Assembly (NCBI RefSeq): GCF_902364025.1
Contig: NZ_CABJCG010000003.1
Span: 186,001-250,000, forward strand
Direction: 5' to 3'
Source: Enterocloster lavalensis
Lineage (GTDB): Bacteria > Bacillota > Clostridia > Lachnospirales > Lachnospiraceae
DNA length: 64,000 nt
The first letter of the stretch is position 1; each line of letters begins with the position of its first letter. Positions 50,795 to 60,184 of the stretch are shown in pieces. Under the pieces are notes generated by a model that worked only from the letters and a program-made list of their open reading frames with translations, was not told the origin of the DNA and did not search any database. The translations under genes were made by a program, and so were the position numbers.

Positions 50795-51745
50795 TTAAAA
50801 TCCCCTTTCAATTCTCCCAAACGCCCTGAGAAACCGCATCTTCTCAATGGCCTTGGACGACATCCACCAGTTCTCGCTGACGGCAAATTCCTTCGGATAA
50901 ATCTCTCCCAGATCAAACCAGGTCCAGGTAATATTCCACACGCCGCCCGGGTTCCTGGTGTCGATCAGGTAGTCCAGTTCCGTCTCCACAATCGCCTCAT
51001 TTCCCGGATAATATACGCTTTCAGGAAACGCGATAAATTCCGACGGCCTGGGCGTATATTCCGCCCATTTCGCCACATTCCGCTCAATGGTCCGGTTGAC
51101 CAGTTCCGGCAACATCTCCTTCACCCGGCCGCAGTCAAATCGCCCGGTCAGCCCGGCCGCCTCGATGTCCTGAACCAGGATTCCGAGCGCGCCCGCCCCC
51201 ATTTCCCCGAAGTTTTCCCTGGCGGCCGCCTGTTCCAGAATCTGATCCACATAACCGCAGGCCCGCTCATATAGCGCCCCATGGCCCCTTCCGTACCGCA
51301 GAATCAGAGCGCAGAGCGCGGCCGTGATTCCCATGTCCTGGACCGCGTTGAGCTCCTCGCTGTAGCACCACCAGGGCGCCCTGGGATACCGGTCGTTGGA
51401 CGGAATGCCGAAATGCCATCCCCGCTCCGAGGTATGGACACCGCTTTCCAGATATCGGAAAATACCCTCCAGAATCGGCTGTCCCTGCTCTGCCAGCCCG
51501 ATTCCCTGGAGCATACCGGCCGCAATCATGGTGGCATAGGGGCTGGACTCAGGATTCCAGCTGTCGGGCTCCACCCCGTTGCCAAAACCTCCGTCCTCAT
51601 TCTGGTAAAACCTCAGCATGTCCGCCACCCGCTCCGGACTTCCATTCTCAAAGTCAAACTGCCACAGCGCCAACTCCAACGGCCTGGCATTGCGGTAGAT
51701 CCATGTCCTCACTTCATTGTACGCAGCCGCGCTCAATTTCTTCAT
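50795..51745 (-). CDS. Alpha/alpha-barrel prenyltransferase-like hypothetical protein
   Basis: A 316-residue protein with repeated helical motifs. Several (RFYQNEDGGFGNGVEP near 45) match the QxxDGGF/G pattern of squalene-hopene cyclase and prenyltransferase barrels. No catalytic DxDD motif is evident, so enzymatic activity is doubtful. GGAGG lies before the ATG at 51745. It is followed by its own terminator. Function unknown. Confidence 0.6.
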   Translation of the reverse strand: MKKLSAAAYNEVRTWIYRNARPLELALWQFDFENGSPERVADMLRFYQNEDGGFGNGVEPDSWNPESSPYATMIAAGMLQGIGLAEQGQPILEGIFRYLESGVHTSERGWHFGIPSNDRYPRAPWWCYSEELNAVQDMGITAALCALILRYGRGHGALYERACGYVDQILEQAAARENFGEMGAGALGILVQDIEAAGLTGRFDCGRVKEMLPELVNRTIERNVAKWAEYTPRPSEFIAFPESVYYPGNEAIVETELDYLIDTRNPGGVWNITWTWFDLGEIYPKEFAVSENWWMSSKAIEKMRFLRAFGRIERGF

Positions 51746-51860
51746 TCTGCACCTCCAAGTGTATTTGAGGAAATAATAGCACAGCCGCCATATTCTGTAT
51801 TGAAAAAAAACGACATCCCATTTAGGCTGTGCCCTGTCATGCCGGGCAAATCGTTTGTTT

Positions 51861-52229
51861 TTATTCTTGTAATCCCACAACAAGACATTTTAACTCTTCA
51901 TGTGTAATTACAAAGAGCCAGGAAAACGTGTCGTCAAATACATATGCGTCTATGTATTCCCACGGTTCTAATTCTTCTACATATTTACACACATCTTTAA
52001 ATCTTGTGCGGTATACTTCGTTCTGTCTTTCCAAATACAGTAGCACAGAGACTGGAACAGCTAATTTACTTGCTTCTTCAAAGTCTAAACACTTCGCCTT
52101 CACTCTCAAGCAATTCCACAACCGATTGGATTTAATATCATATTCTTGAGCAAAAATTTTGATTAGCTTCCGTCTGAATCGCGATAATTGATCGTCTGAT
52201 AATCTTATGCCATATTGATACTCAAACAT
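51861..52229 (-). CDS. Hypothetical protein, AT-rich
   Basis: A 122-residue acidic-aromatic protein without membrane segments or recognised motifs (ends ...SWLFVITHEELKCLVVGLQE). AAGGAG lies seven bases before its ATG. It is much more AT-rich than neighbouring genes, suggesting transfer. Confidence 0.6.
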   Translation of the reverse strand: MFEYQYGIRLSDDQLSRFRRKLIKIFAQEYDIKSNRLWNCLRVKAKCLDFEEASKLAVPVSVLLYLERQNEVYRTRFKDVCKYVEELEPWEYIDAYVFDDTFSWLFVITHEELKCLVVGLQE

Positions 52230-52378
52230 TGTATCTCCTTTACCTTTTGAGAATCCATTTCTCTGTGAAATCGTTACCCCTGCCCATCTTTTATCTTGTG
52301 TTTACATCTTACCATGTCTCAAGCCTCTTTCGGCCTGCCTCTGAGGTATTCCCGGCAATTCAGTTTCAGAATCCCCCG

Positions 52379-53275
52379 CTACCGCCAGGCCAGCGCCGCC
52401 TGTCTGGCCTGCTCCGGCCATATTCCGTGAAACCGCTTAAAATCGTTGAGCAGATGGGCCTGGTCCGCGTACCCGTACCGGTGCACCGCATCCATTATCT
52501 CAAACCGGTCCCGCCGCACCACTTCTCCCCATACGTTCTGATAGCGCACCAGGCTGGCGATCCGCTTGATGGGCAGGCCGATGTTCTGCCGGAACAGCCG
52601 CTCCATCTGGCGCTGGCTCACGCAGCTATTCGCGCAGATATCCTTGACCACGGCATTTCCCCCGGTCCGCAGCAGAAAGTCGATGGAATTGTACAGATTG
52701 GGATTGTACCGGTCCGTTTCCAGCCGTTCCAGCAGATACCCTTCCAGCCAGGAAATGCTCTCCTCCACGGACCGGTGATAAAACAGCGGCTCAAACTCCC
52801 GGTTGCAGCCCGGCTGCACCAATTCCAGATCCAGCACCCGGTTCGCCGTCTCCCCCAGCTCCAGATCCAAAAACAGCCTGGCCGACCAGAAATAAAACCG
52901 AGCGGCGATCTTGGTCACCCGGTCCCCTCCCCGGCCCTGTTCCACCATAAACGTGCAGTCCTGAAGCCCGCACAGCCGGCTGCTGATGCTCTGCCGGGTG
53001 TGATTGATCTCGATAATGATATCCATGCACGTATCCGGGATGACCCGCACCGTCCCCGCCAAAAGGACCGTTTCCCGCCCTGCGGCACCCGGGGCGGCGG
53101 CTCCCGGGACGGCAGCTTCCAGTACGTCCACTTCCCCGCCGCTAACCCCGGAGGCCCAAAAACAGCTCACATAAGGGCGCAGCGCCTCCCCGGGGAGGTA
53201 CTCCGCGTATGTGCTGTTGCTGAGAAAGGGCCGGGACGTCAACGGCCGATAGGGCGTGTCAAATGCAAGTATCAT
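52379..53275 (-). CDS. AraC family transcriptional regulator
   Basis: A 298-residue regulator with a C-terminal AraC DNA-binding domain (two HTH motifs; NSCVSQRQMERLFRQNIG and YGYADQAHLLNDFKRFHG) and an N-terminal sensing domain. The N-terminus contains an Ala/Gly/Pro-rich low-complexity loop (near 50-60). It follows the DUF1062 gene on the same strand, possibly co-regulated. Target genes are unknown. Confidence 0.9.
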   Translation of the reverse strand: MILAFDTPYRPLTSRPFLSNSTYAEYLPGEALRPYVSCFWASGVSGGEVDVLEAAVPGAAAPGAAGRETVLLAGTVRVIPDTCMDIIIEINHTRQSISSRLCGLQDCTFMVEQGRGGDRVTKIAARFYFWSARLFLDLELGETANRVLDLELVQPGCNREFEPLFYHRSVEESISWLEGYLLERLETDRYNPNLYNSIDFLLRTGGNAVVKDICANSCVSQRQMERLFRQNIGLPIKRIASLVRYQNVWGEVVRRDRFEIMDAVHRYGYADQAHLLNDFKRFHGIWPEQARQAALAWR

Positions 53276-53365
53276 ACTGATTCTTTCCTCTTCCTGTCAA
53301 ACCGATGGCCCGCAAGCTGCGCCGGCGGCCCATTGCCTTCAATAAAATCTGGATTTCAGTATAAA

Positions 53366-54040
53366 TCATGTCTGTTTAAAATACAACCTGCATCGCTCCC
53401 CGCCGGGGTTGTTTCCTGGAATTACCATATCGCCGGATGGTTCCGCTTCGCTTACGGCCTGGGACTGATAACAAAAAATCTGTCCGTCCCGCACCCTGTC
53501 CTTCGCCTGCACATTCCCCTCCTGCCCCCGGATCAATCCCCGCTCGCAGAGCCGCCTCGCCTTTGCCCGGGAAATCTCCATCTGCCCTGCGAACAGGGCG
53601 TCCACCCGCAACTTCAGACAGTCCGGCAGCCGGATCTGTACCTCGCTCCATCCCGCCTCCCCACAGGGCACCAGCGTATCAATCACCTGCACCCGGTAAT
53701 CCGCCGAAACCGCAGACATTTCCACCCGGTTTGCCGCAAACCGCGCCGGGTCACTGCCGTACTGGGCGGCCAACTGGATATCATTATCCAAAAAACGCTT
53801 ATATTCTTCCCGGTCCAGGGACGCCGCGTCCACCCGCTGGTAGATCGCCATATTCCAGGTAGCCTGGCAGGTTTTGCACCGGTAAATCAGCCATACGTCC
53901 AGGGAACGCCCATTTGCGTTCACCCGGAACCGTCCGCTGTTCTCAAAACCGGATTTTCCGCCGCACCGCGGACATTTGCGCAGCGCCATCGGCAGCCGGT
54001 CCGGTGTAATAATCCATTTTTTTCTGTATTCTGTACTCAT
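53366..54040 (-). CDS. DUF1062 domain protein
   Basis: A 224-residue protein with two CxxC zinc-ribbon motifs (CPRCGG and CKTC) at about 22-60 and a C-terminal helical region, the DUF1062 architecture. Function is not known; nucleic-acid binding is possible through the ribbon. The ATG at 54040 has GGAGG nine bases upstream, better than the GTG at 54046. An AraC regulator gene follows 90 bases downstream. Confidence 0.8.
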   Translation of the reverse strand: MSTEYRKKWIITPDRLPMALRKCPRCGGKSGFENSGRFRVNANGRSLDVWLIYRCKTCQATWNMAIYQRVDAASLDREEYKRFLDNDIQLAAQYGSDPARFAANRVEMSAVSADYRVQVIDTLVPCGEAGWSEVQIRLPDCLKLRVDALFAGQMEISRAKARRLCERGLIRGQEGNVQAKDRVRDGQIFCYQSQAVSEAEPSGDMVIPGNNPGGERCRLYFKQT

Positions 54041-54132
54041 GTTCACATACCTCCGAACCTACCCTAACATCCGGGCGCCCGGAGATAAACCTCAAACTCA
54101 GGCCAGAAATGAGGAAAAGGCGGTAAACCCGC

Positions 54133-54438
54133 TCATTCGGATTTACCGCCCATATCTTCGCCCCGCCTCATTTTCTTTTCCTGAAGCACAATTCTCTGAA
54201 TACTTTTCTCAGACAGGAAATACTGTTCTGCCAACTCCCGCGTACTCATTCCCTGACTATAACTTGCAAAAATTTCCACATTTCTCAACCGGAGCTCTTC
54301 CCTGGTCCGGGAAGCCTCACCCCAGTTCTTTTTATTTTCCTGTTTTCTGGGAATATACACATACTCCCCATCGATGTAATCCTGGATCAATTCCACCAGT
54401 TCCACCGGCAAAATCTCACTCGCCTTCTGATAGCGCAT
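54133..54438 (-). CDS. CD3324 family HTH protein
   Basis: A 101-residue CD3324-type protein with an N-terminal MRYQKASEILPVELVELIQ segment and a C-terminal HTH (SQGMSTRELAEQYFLSEKSIQRIV, about 65-88). Probably a small DNA-binding regulator. GGGAGG lies before the ATG at 54438. Its upstream region contains a copy of the hairpin repeat found at 3.7 kb and a fossil start of the same family. Confidence 0.85.
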   Translation of the reverse strand: MRYQKASEILPVELVELIQDYIDGEYVYIPRKQENKKNWGEASRTREELRLRNVEIFASYSQGMSTRELAEQYFLSEKSIQRIVLQEKKMRRGEDMGGKSE

Positions 54439-54479
54439 CACTGCCTCCCAAACGTATATTATGTCCGGATCAGCAAAGG

Positions 54480-54536
54480 CTATAATAAGGAAACGTAACC
54501 CTTATCGTCAGCCTAGCGGCAGACGACAAAGTACAA
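54480..54536 (-). repeat. Dispersed copy of the 50-bp hairpin repeat
   Basis: Reading leftward, a TTTGTCGTC arm pairs with TGACGATAA and is followed by GGTTACGTTTCCTTATTATAG, closely matching units at 3741-3904. One copy only, in the spacer upstream of the CD3324 gene. Confidence 0.85.
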
Positions 54537-54565
54537 TTACTCACATTTCACTGCATTAGCCTCCG

Positions 54566-54592
54566 CTATGCAGCCTGAATATATTTCATCAT
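54566..54592 (-). pseudogene. Fossil start of a CD3324-like gene
   Basis: AAGGAGGG precedes an ATG at 54592 that encodes MMKYIQAA before a stop at 54566-54568. This resembles the N-terminus of CD3324 proteins (MxYxKAxE). The repeat copy at 54480-54536 follows 30 bases on, then the intact CD3324 gene at 54438. It may be a leftover from a duplicated or interrupted gene. Confidence 0.4.
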
Positions 54593-54697
54593 AAAACGCA
54601 GCCCTCCTTAGGTTCCCTATTATATCACATCTGTCTGCGCAGGAAACCTTACAAATAATTCAGAAGTGTATTTAATCCAAAAATGCTACCTCCCCGC

Positions 54698-56377
54698 CTA
54701 TATACCGGCTTTTACCAGACATTCTTTTTTATAAAAGCTAATCCCATACTTCATAATCGTTTCATATCCTTCCGCTTTCAGGGCTGCCTCATATTGCTTA
54801 TCTATCTGGTGAAGAGCGATTTCACACCCAGCTTCCAAATCAGGCAGCTTATCCACAACCTTTATTCCAATGATAATCGCCCGCCCTCTGACGCTGGGAG
54901 TCCGCAGAATCAAATCCGGCCTTCCATCTCCCGATTCCCGGTTTGAGAGAATACGGTAGTTTTTCATATTTTTCAGGAGTCCCGCCAGAAAACCATGATA
55001 AAAGCTTTCCGCATAATCATAAAAGCTGATTGTTTCCTGTAGATTCAAAGACAATTCCCGGGACATTCGGTCTGTGTCGCTCTGTTCGATCGCCTGATAT
55101 AACACGGACAAATCTTTCTGTCTCACCTTTATACCAAACCACTCCCGGATTGTATTCTTATAAATGTAACGTACTTCCGTGTTCGGGATTTTCATGGTGA
55201 TATATCTGGTATCACCTTCCAGACGTTTTGAGTCCAGTCTCAAATATCCTGTAAAAAACAGGAAATTCCACAAATTGTCCTCCGAACGAAAAATATCTTC
55301 GTATGTGATATCTTCATGGATCGGTTTTTCAATTCCCTTACCGGCAATCAGATCTTCAATTTCTTCTTTTACCGTGCTATCAGCCTGTTCCACCAATGTC
55401 CTGACAATACTGTTTGAGCTTGTATTGGCCCAAAACGGAGCCGGAAGCCCGTCCTCATTAGAAGATAATTCCTTTACATATTTCGCAACGCTCCATGGAT
55501 TATAGATCTCGCTCTTTCCAAAGCAATATCCGTCATACCACTCCCGTATCAATTCGCCCTTAGCGCCAAGTCCATAATATTCCAGCATTTCGTCTACCTC
55601 CATCTGGAGGAAACCAAAATATTCTCCGTAATCTACATCCAGGACAGAGCTGATTTCCAGGCTGTTTAACCCTGTGAAAATAGATTCCCTGCTGATTCTC
55701 AAACAGCCTGTAATAACAGCAAATTCCAGACATTCATTTGTCTTTAAGGCGGATTCAAACAGGGAACGGATCAATGAACTCATCTCCCCGTAAAATCCGC
55801 CGAACCATGCATTCTCCAAAGGGACATCATATTCGTCAATCAGTATGATACAGCGTTTTTTGTAGACAGCTTCCAGGCACTGTGAAAGAAAGGCGAGGGA
55901 ATCAATATAATCCCCCTCATCCCCCTGCTCCAGCATAATTTTCATAAATCGTTCTTTCCGGCTTCCCAGCTTCGCCGCTATCTCCTCATGGCGTCGGTAT
56001 TCGTTTGCAATCTGGCGTTTGATACTCACCGCCGCCAGATGGAAATCAGGCTGTTTTGCACTTTTTAGAGTCAGGCTAATCACTGGATAACTGGTCATTC
56101 CGGATAAATATGCTTCCCCCTCCTCCATAATCTTAAGTCCTGAAAAAAGATTCCTGTTCCTTTTATTCGTTTCCTCATTGCCGGTATCCTCAAAAAAGTA
56201 CCGGAGCATACTTAAATTAAGACTTTTTCCAAAACGCCGCGGTCTGGTGAACAGATTCGCCTTGCCCTTCCGATCCAGAAGCGTTTTAATGAACAAGGTC
56301 TTATCCACATAATAAAAGCCGCCTTCTATTACTTCTCTGAAGTTATCATATCCAATCGGCAGATTCTTTTTTCCCAC
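54698..56377 (-). CDS. AAA-ATPase with C-terminal PD-(D/E)XK-like domain
   Basis: A 559-residue protein of the AAA-ATPase-like/DUF1703 type. It starts with NLPIGYDNFREV (family start), then a P-loop-like FTRPRRFGKSLNLSML and IILIDEYDVPL Walker B, and ends with a PD-(D/E)XK nuclease-like region (GDGRPDLILR, AIIIGIKV). Widespread in gut anaerobes as multicopy genes; role is unknown, possibly DNA- or mobile-element-related. I start at GTG 56377, where AAGGGGG lies nine bases upstream. AT-rich. Confidence 0.85.
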   Translation of the reverse strand: MGKKNLPIGYDNFREVIEGGFYYVDKTLFIKTLLDRKGKANLFTRPRRFGKSLNLSMLRYFFEDTGNEETNKRNRNLFSGLKIMEEGEAYLSGMTSYPVISLTLKSAKQPDFHLAAVSIKRQIANEYRRHEEIAAKLGSRKERFMKIMLEQGDEGDYIDSLAFLSQCLEAVYKKRCIILIDEYDVPLENAWFGGFYGEMSSLIRSLFESALKTNECLEFAVITGCLRISRESIFTGLNSLEISSVLDVDYGEYFGFLQMEVDEMLEYYGLGAKGELIREWYDGYCFGKSEIYNPWSVAKYVKELSSNEDGLPAPFWANTSSNSIVRTLVEQADSTVKEEIEDLIAGKGIEKPIHEDITYEDIFRSEDNLWNFLFFTGYLRLDSKRLEGDTRYITMKIPNTEVRYIYKNTIREWFGIKVRQKDLSVLYQAIEQSDTDRMSRELSLNLQETISFYDYAESFYHGFLAGLLKNMKNYRILSNRESGDGRPDLILRTPSVRGRAIIIGIKVVDKLPDLEAGCEIALHQIDKQYEAALKAEGYETIMKYGISFYKKECLVKAGI

Positions 56378-56551
56378 GTTCTTGTACCCCCTTCTCACGA
56401 AATCGGCGAGGCCATTGCTAATTACACCATTTCCATCATCATACCATAAACACTAAGCTCGTGAAAGACCTCACTAAGTGTTTCGGCATGTATTCTGACT
56501 AGACTCGAAAATACCACGGTTTCATCATAAGTTTTCCCGTTAAAAACGCGT

Positions 56552-57427
56552 TTAACCCTCCGTCCCTTCCTCCACAATCCCCCGCAGCAGCTCCTCATAA
56601 AACTTAAACACATACTGTCCCGGGGACAATCCCGATACCTGGCCGTCGCCGGTCTCCACCACGATCCAGCTTCCATCCGCCAGCTCCGCAAAGTCCACAG
56701 TGTAAAAATTGCTGTTCAGCCGCGGCAGTTGTCCCGCAAATGCCTCCGGCACCGGCACGTCCCGCTTCTGATTTGAATTCTTTGATAAGGTAATCCGTTT
56801 ACCGTACAGATAAAACGCCCGGTACTCATTGGTCGCGTTATCCGTTTTCTTTAAGTCCACAAACTCTTTCAGCACAATCCCCTTCACGAACAGCCGGTCC
56901 CGCAGGCGGATAAACTCAGCCGCATAGCGGTCCATCTCCTCATCCGTGTAGGTGTGGTCAAAATACACGGGAAAATCGCTGCCCTTGACCGATTTCACAT
57001 AGTCCTTCATCATAAAACGGCCAAACCGCTCCTTAGCCGCCCGCCAGTCCACGGCCTCGCCAATCGGGTACGCCATCATGCCGGGCGTAAACGTTTGGAG
57101 CAGATCATAAGAATTGGGAAATTCATGGCAATTCTCGTACTCGTCCGGCGTATTGATCAGCCTCAGCCCCCGGCCCGCCAATGTCCGGTACAATTCCTCA
57201 TATGCGGACGGCTGCAGCATCCACCCCCGGTAAACGCACAGGCCTCCCTCAAAATCGCCGGGATAAAACCTCAGCTTTTCCCCTGCCGCAAACTCGTCGT
57301 AATTGTAAAACAGAATCTGAAACTCCGGGAATTGAACCGCCTCCCGGTATTCATATTCGTAATCCTCGTCCACCTTTTTCAGATCGAAAAAATCGGCCGG
57401 GTACAGAATGGTGCATCTATGGCTCAT
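56552..57427 (-). CDS. ATP-grasp domain protein (DUF4343-like)
   Basis: A 291-residue protein with the ATP-grasp core: conserved Lys in FMMKDYVKSV (about 146-150), KGIVLKEFVDL and a late metal-binding DGSWIVVETGDGQ. ATP-grasp enzymes ligate a carboxylate to an amine or thiol, but the acceptor is unknown. GAGGGGG lies ten bases before the ATG at 57427. The 56378-56551 gap between it and the AAA gene has a TATGAT -10-like element for the latter. Confidence 0.75.
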   Translation of the reverse strand: MSHRCTILYPADFFDLKKVDEDYEYEYREAVQFPEFQILFYNYDEFAAGEKLRFYPGDFEGGLCVYRGWMLQPSAYEELYRTLAGRGLRLINTPDEYENCHEFPNSYDLLQTFTPGMMAYPIGEAVDWRAAKERFGRFMMKDYVKSVKGSDFPVYFDHTYTDEEMDRYAAEFIRLRDRLFVKGIVLKEFVDLKKTDNATNEYRAFYLYGKRITLSKNSNQKRDVPVPEAFAGQLPRLNSNFYTVDFAELADGSWIVVETGDGQVSGLSPGQYVFKFYEELLRGIVEEGTEG

Positions 57428-57778
57428 ATCGGAATTTCCCCCTCGTTTCAATTTATCGTATCCTACCTTTAGTATATTGTGAATCCACCGGAAACACAAC
57501 CCTCATCAATCCAGGACGTCCGCAAGCCGCCTTACATGCCGCAGAGTTTCTTGATAATATCCATTTTCGGGTATGTTTTTACGCTCTCCATCCCACATCT
57601 TCCCACCCCGGCTTCATTTGCCGGCAATTTTCTCCCCTTCCAGCCATGCTCATAAAAATGGCATAAAATTGTAAGAAAACTTTATTTGACTGGAAGCGGC
57701 ATTTATATTAGATTGGGAGCATATGGAATAGGAACCGGACAAAACGACGACAAAAACAGAAGGGTAGTGTTAACGATT

Positions 57779-58909
57779 ATGAAACGAATGGTTTGTGCAA
57801 TACTCAGCGGAATCCTGGCTGTGGGCGGCCTGGGCGCCGGAGGCGCGGTCAGCTACGGGGCGGAGCCGTCCTATATGGAGGCAAAGGAAGCCAATGCCGT
57901 GGGGCCCGGGATCAAGGCCTCGGTGGGCTTTAACGATTTTTTGGATCTGGAGGTGGCGAACCCCATTATCACGCCGGTGGAGAAATACTCCTATGAGCAG
58001 ATGGAGACGGATATTAAAGCGCTCCAGGCTGCATACGGGGATAAGATTACCGTCAATGTCATCGGCACTTCCCTGGACGGAAGGAACATTTATGACATTA
58101 TTCTGGGCAATCCCGAGGCCGAGGCGCAGATTCTGATGCAGGGAGCGATCCATGCAAGGGAATATATGACCCCTCTCATCATGATGAAGGAGCTGGAATA
58201 CGCGCTGGCCTTTTATGATACCGGACATTACAATTATAAGCCGGTTTCGGATATGCTCCAAAAAGTAGCAATTCATTTTGTCCCCATGACCAATCCGGAC
58301 GGAGTGACCCTCAGCCAGTTCGGCCTCGACGCCATCCGCTCCGAGACGCTTAAAAAAGGGATCGAGGACTGCTACGCGAGGGACACCAGCCTTGGAAAAA
58401 CTTCCGATCCCTTTGAGGTGTATCTGACAAAATGGAAGGCAAACGCCGGGGGCGTGGATTTAAACTACAATTTCCCCTACGGCTGGGAGCAGTTGTCCGC
58501 GGACCGGACGGCCCCATCCTACGCCAATTACAAAGGTCCCACCCCATTTTCAGAGCCTGAGAGCAAGGCCCTCTCACAGCTGGCGGACCAGTACCCCTTC
58601 GCTATTACAGTTAGCTACCACTCCCAGGGCGAGGTGATCTACTGGACCACCAGCAGCAACGGAGCCGAGATGGCTTCCAACACGCTGGCTGAGGCCGTAT
58701 CGGTCATGACCGGCTACCGCATGGATTCCAGCGACGGCAAAGGCGGCTTCAAGGACTGGATGCAGTCCAGAAGCAACGCGGTTCCGGGCGTAACCCTGGA
58801 AGTTGGAAGAACCCCATGCCCCGTGCCCTTCTCAGAGTACCCTGCCGTGTGGAAACAGAACAAGGGAGTCTGGGTGCAGGTTCTCGACTATGTCGTGCGG
58901 CGCATCTAG
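57779..58909 (+). CDS. Secreted M14 family zinc carboxypeptidase
   Basis: A 376-residue protein with a signal peptide (CAILSGILAVGGLGAGGAVSYGAEP) and a complete M14 domain. Zinc ligands are in GAIHAREYMTP (HxxE) and SYHSQGEVIYW (third His), substrate residues in VDLNYNFPYGW, and the catalytic Glu is in VTLEVGRTP. It trims amino acids from the C-terminus of extracellular peptides or cell-wall cross-links; gamma-D-glutamyl-meso-diaminopimelate peptidase (DgcA/EndA-type) activity is a possible alternative. The SD before the ATG at 57779 is distant. Confidence 0.9.
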   Translation: MKRMVCAILSGILAVGGLGAGGAVSYGAEPSYMEAKEANAVGPGIKASVGFNDFLDLEVANPIITPVEKYSYEQMETDIKALQAAYGDKITVNVIGTSLDGRNIYDIILGNPEAEAQILMQGAIHAREYMTPLIMMKELEYALAFYDTGHYNYKPVSDMLQKVAIHFVPMTNPDGVTLSQFGLDAIRSETLKKGIEDCYARDTSLGKTSDPFEVYLTKWKANAGGVDLNYNFPYGWEQLSADRTAPSYANYKGPTPFSEPESKALSQLADQYPFAITVSYHSQGEVIYWTTSSNGAEMASNTLAEAVSVMTGYRMDSSDGKGGFKDWMQSRSNAVPGVTLEVGRTPCPVPFSEYPAVWKQNKGVWVQVLDYVVRRI

Positions 58910-58949
58910 GAACCAGCCGCAGGCAGCCGCGCCAGCCCCATATTGACCC

Positions 58950-58989
58950 AAAAGTCCCAGGCAGACAGCAGCACCCGCCTGGGACTTTT
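58950..58989. terminator. Bidirectional terminator between convergent genes
   Basis: AAAGTCCCAGGC pairs perfectly with GCCTGGGACTTT across a 14-base loop, flanked by A and T runs on both sides, between the carboxypeptidase and aldo/keto reductase genes. Confidence 0.9.
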
Positions 58990-59006
58990 CTCGTGATCTC
59001 TCCCGT

Positions 59007-60146
59007 TTATCCGAAAATTTTGGCAGCCGCAGCCATATTGTCGATGATAGGAACGCCGAAGGGACAGCGCATCTCGCAGTTTCCGCAGCCAATACAATCC
59101 TTTCCGCTGTGTTTGAGCCATGCATAGTGAGAGCGGATGGAGGGCGGCACATTTTCCTCGTAAAGGCGGGCGATATCCAGGTATCGATTGACCGCTGCAA
59201 TATCGATCCCCACGGGGCAAGGCTGGCAATGGCTGCAATAAACGCAGTTCCCCTGAAAATCATTGCGCAGCGTATTCATCACGGCCGTGTAATCCTTTTC
59301 CTCATCGCTCAGCTCCAAATACCGCACCGCGTCCAATACCTCGCCGCGTGTCTGGCAGCCCAACATCACGCTGGCCACCGCAGGGCGCGTCAGCGCGTAA
59401 TGCACGCACTGGCCCACGGTCAGCGGCCGGTCGAAGGGCGTATGCTCCGCGGAAATCAACTTGCCCGCTCCCAGGGTTTTCATGACTGTGATCCCGATAT
59501 TCTTCTGCTCGCACAGAGTATACAAAGCAGCACGGGTGGGATCAAAACCGCAAAAAGCCGCCTTGTCCAGCCCCTGATGCAGCTCATTCAGCGCGTTGGT
59601 CTCCGCGGGATAGAAGTCAAAGGCCAGGTTGATGCTGAACATCATCATTTCCGGCAGGCCCGTACCCACCACCCGGGTGGCCATGACGGGATTGTGGGAA
59701 CTGAATCCGATATGGCGGATATCCCCCTGGCGTTTCAGCTTCTGCACATAATCTGCGAACCCCGTCTCAAAAACGCCTTTGTAGTCCTCCTCCGAGTCGA
59801 TAAAAAACATCATTCCAAAATCTATGTAGCCGAAAATGCGCAGCAGATTCTCAAAATACTGCTTTACCACCGGCAGGTCACGGCTGATGTCGTACTGCTG
59901 CCGGATATCGGTGGAGCCGATATGCCCCTGTATCATCACCTGATCCCGGCGGCTTCCCAACGCCCGGGCAATATTTTCCCGTATCTCGTTTCCGGGCATA
60001 AACACGTCGAACAGATTGATACCGTTTTCCAAAGCGGCGTTGACCGTGTCCTGCACCTGCTCAAAGGGTTTTCCGTCCAGATTCTCGCAGCCCAGGCCGA
60101 TGATACTGCTGCGTTTCCCCGTTTTTCCGATTTCCCTGTACTCCAT
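59007..60146 (-). CDS. Aldo/keto reductase with C-terminal 4Fe-4S ferredoxin-like domain
   Basis: A 379-residue protein with an aldo/keto reductase TIM barrel (start MEYREIGKTGKRSS, GLGCENLD; catalytic Asp/Tyr/Lys/His scattered) and a C-terminal cysteine-rich tail, CVYCSHCQPCP and CIGCGNCEMRCPFGVP. The tail is the common clostridial ferredoxin-like extension that may let the enzyme take electrons from ferredoxin instead of NADPH. GAGGAAGAG lies before the ATG at 60146. Substrate unknown. Confidence 0.9.
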   Translation of the reverse strand: MEYREIGKTGKRSSIIGLGCENLDGKPFEQVQDTVNAALENGINLFDVFMPGNEIRENIARALGSRRDQVMIQGHIGSTDIRQQYDISRDLPVVKQYFENLLRIFGYIDFGMMFFIDSEEDYKGVFETGFADYVQKLKRQGDIRHIGFSSHNPVMATRVVGTGLPEMMMFSINLAFDFYPAETNALNELHQGLDKAAFCGFDPTRAALYTLCEQKNIGITVMKTLGAGKLISAEHTPFDRPLTVGQCVHYALTRPAVASVMLGCQTRGEVLDAVRYLELSDEEKDYTAVMNTLRNDFQGNCVYCSHCQPCPVGIDIAAVNRYLDIARLYEENVPPSIRSHYAWLKHSGKDCIGCGNCEMRCPFGVPIIDNMAAAAKIFG

Positions 60147-60184
60147 ACTCTTCCTCGCTTTCCTGAGCGGCTTTCCGCCAGCCG

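Noticed and set aside
52229..54067. 612-codon + strand open frame across the AraC and DUF1062 genes
   Set aside because: Antisense shadow. The minus-strand proteins have clear AraC and zinc-ribbon motifs.
56422..56691. 89-codon open frame between the ATP-grasp and AAA genes
   Set aside because: Most of it lies out of frame inside the ATP-grasp gene and its codon usage does not look coding.
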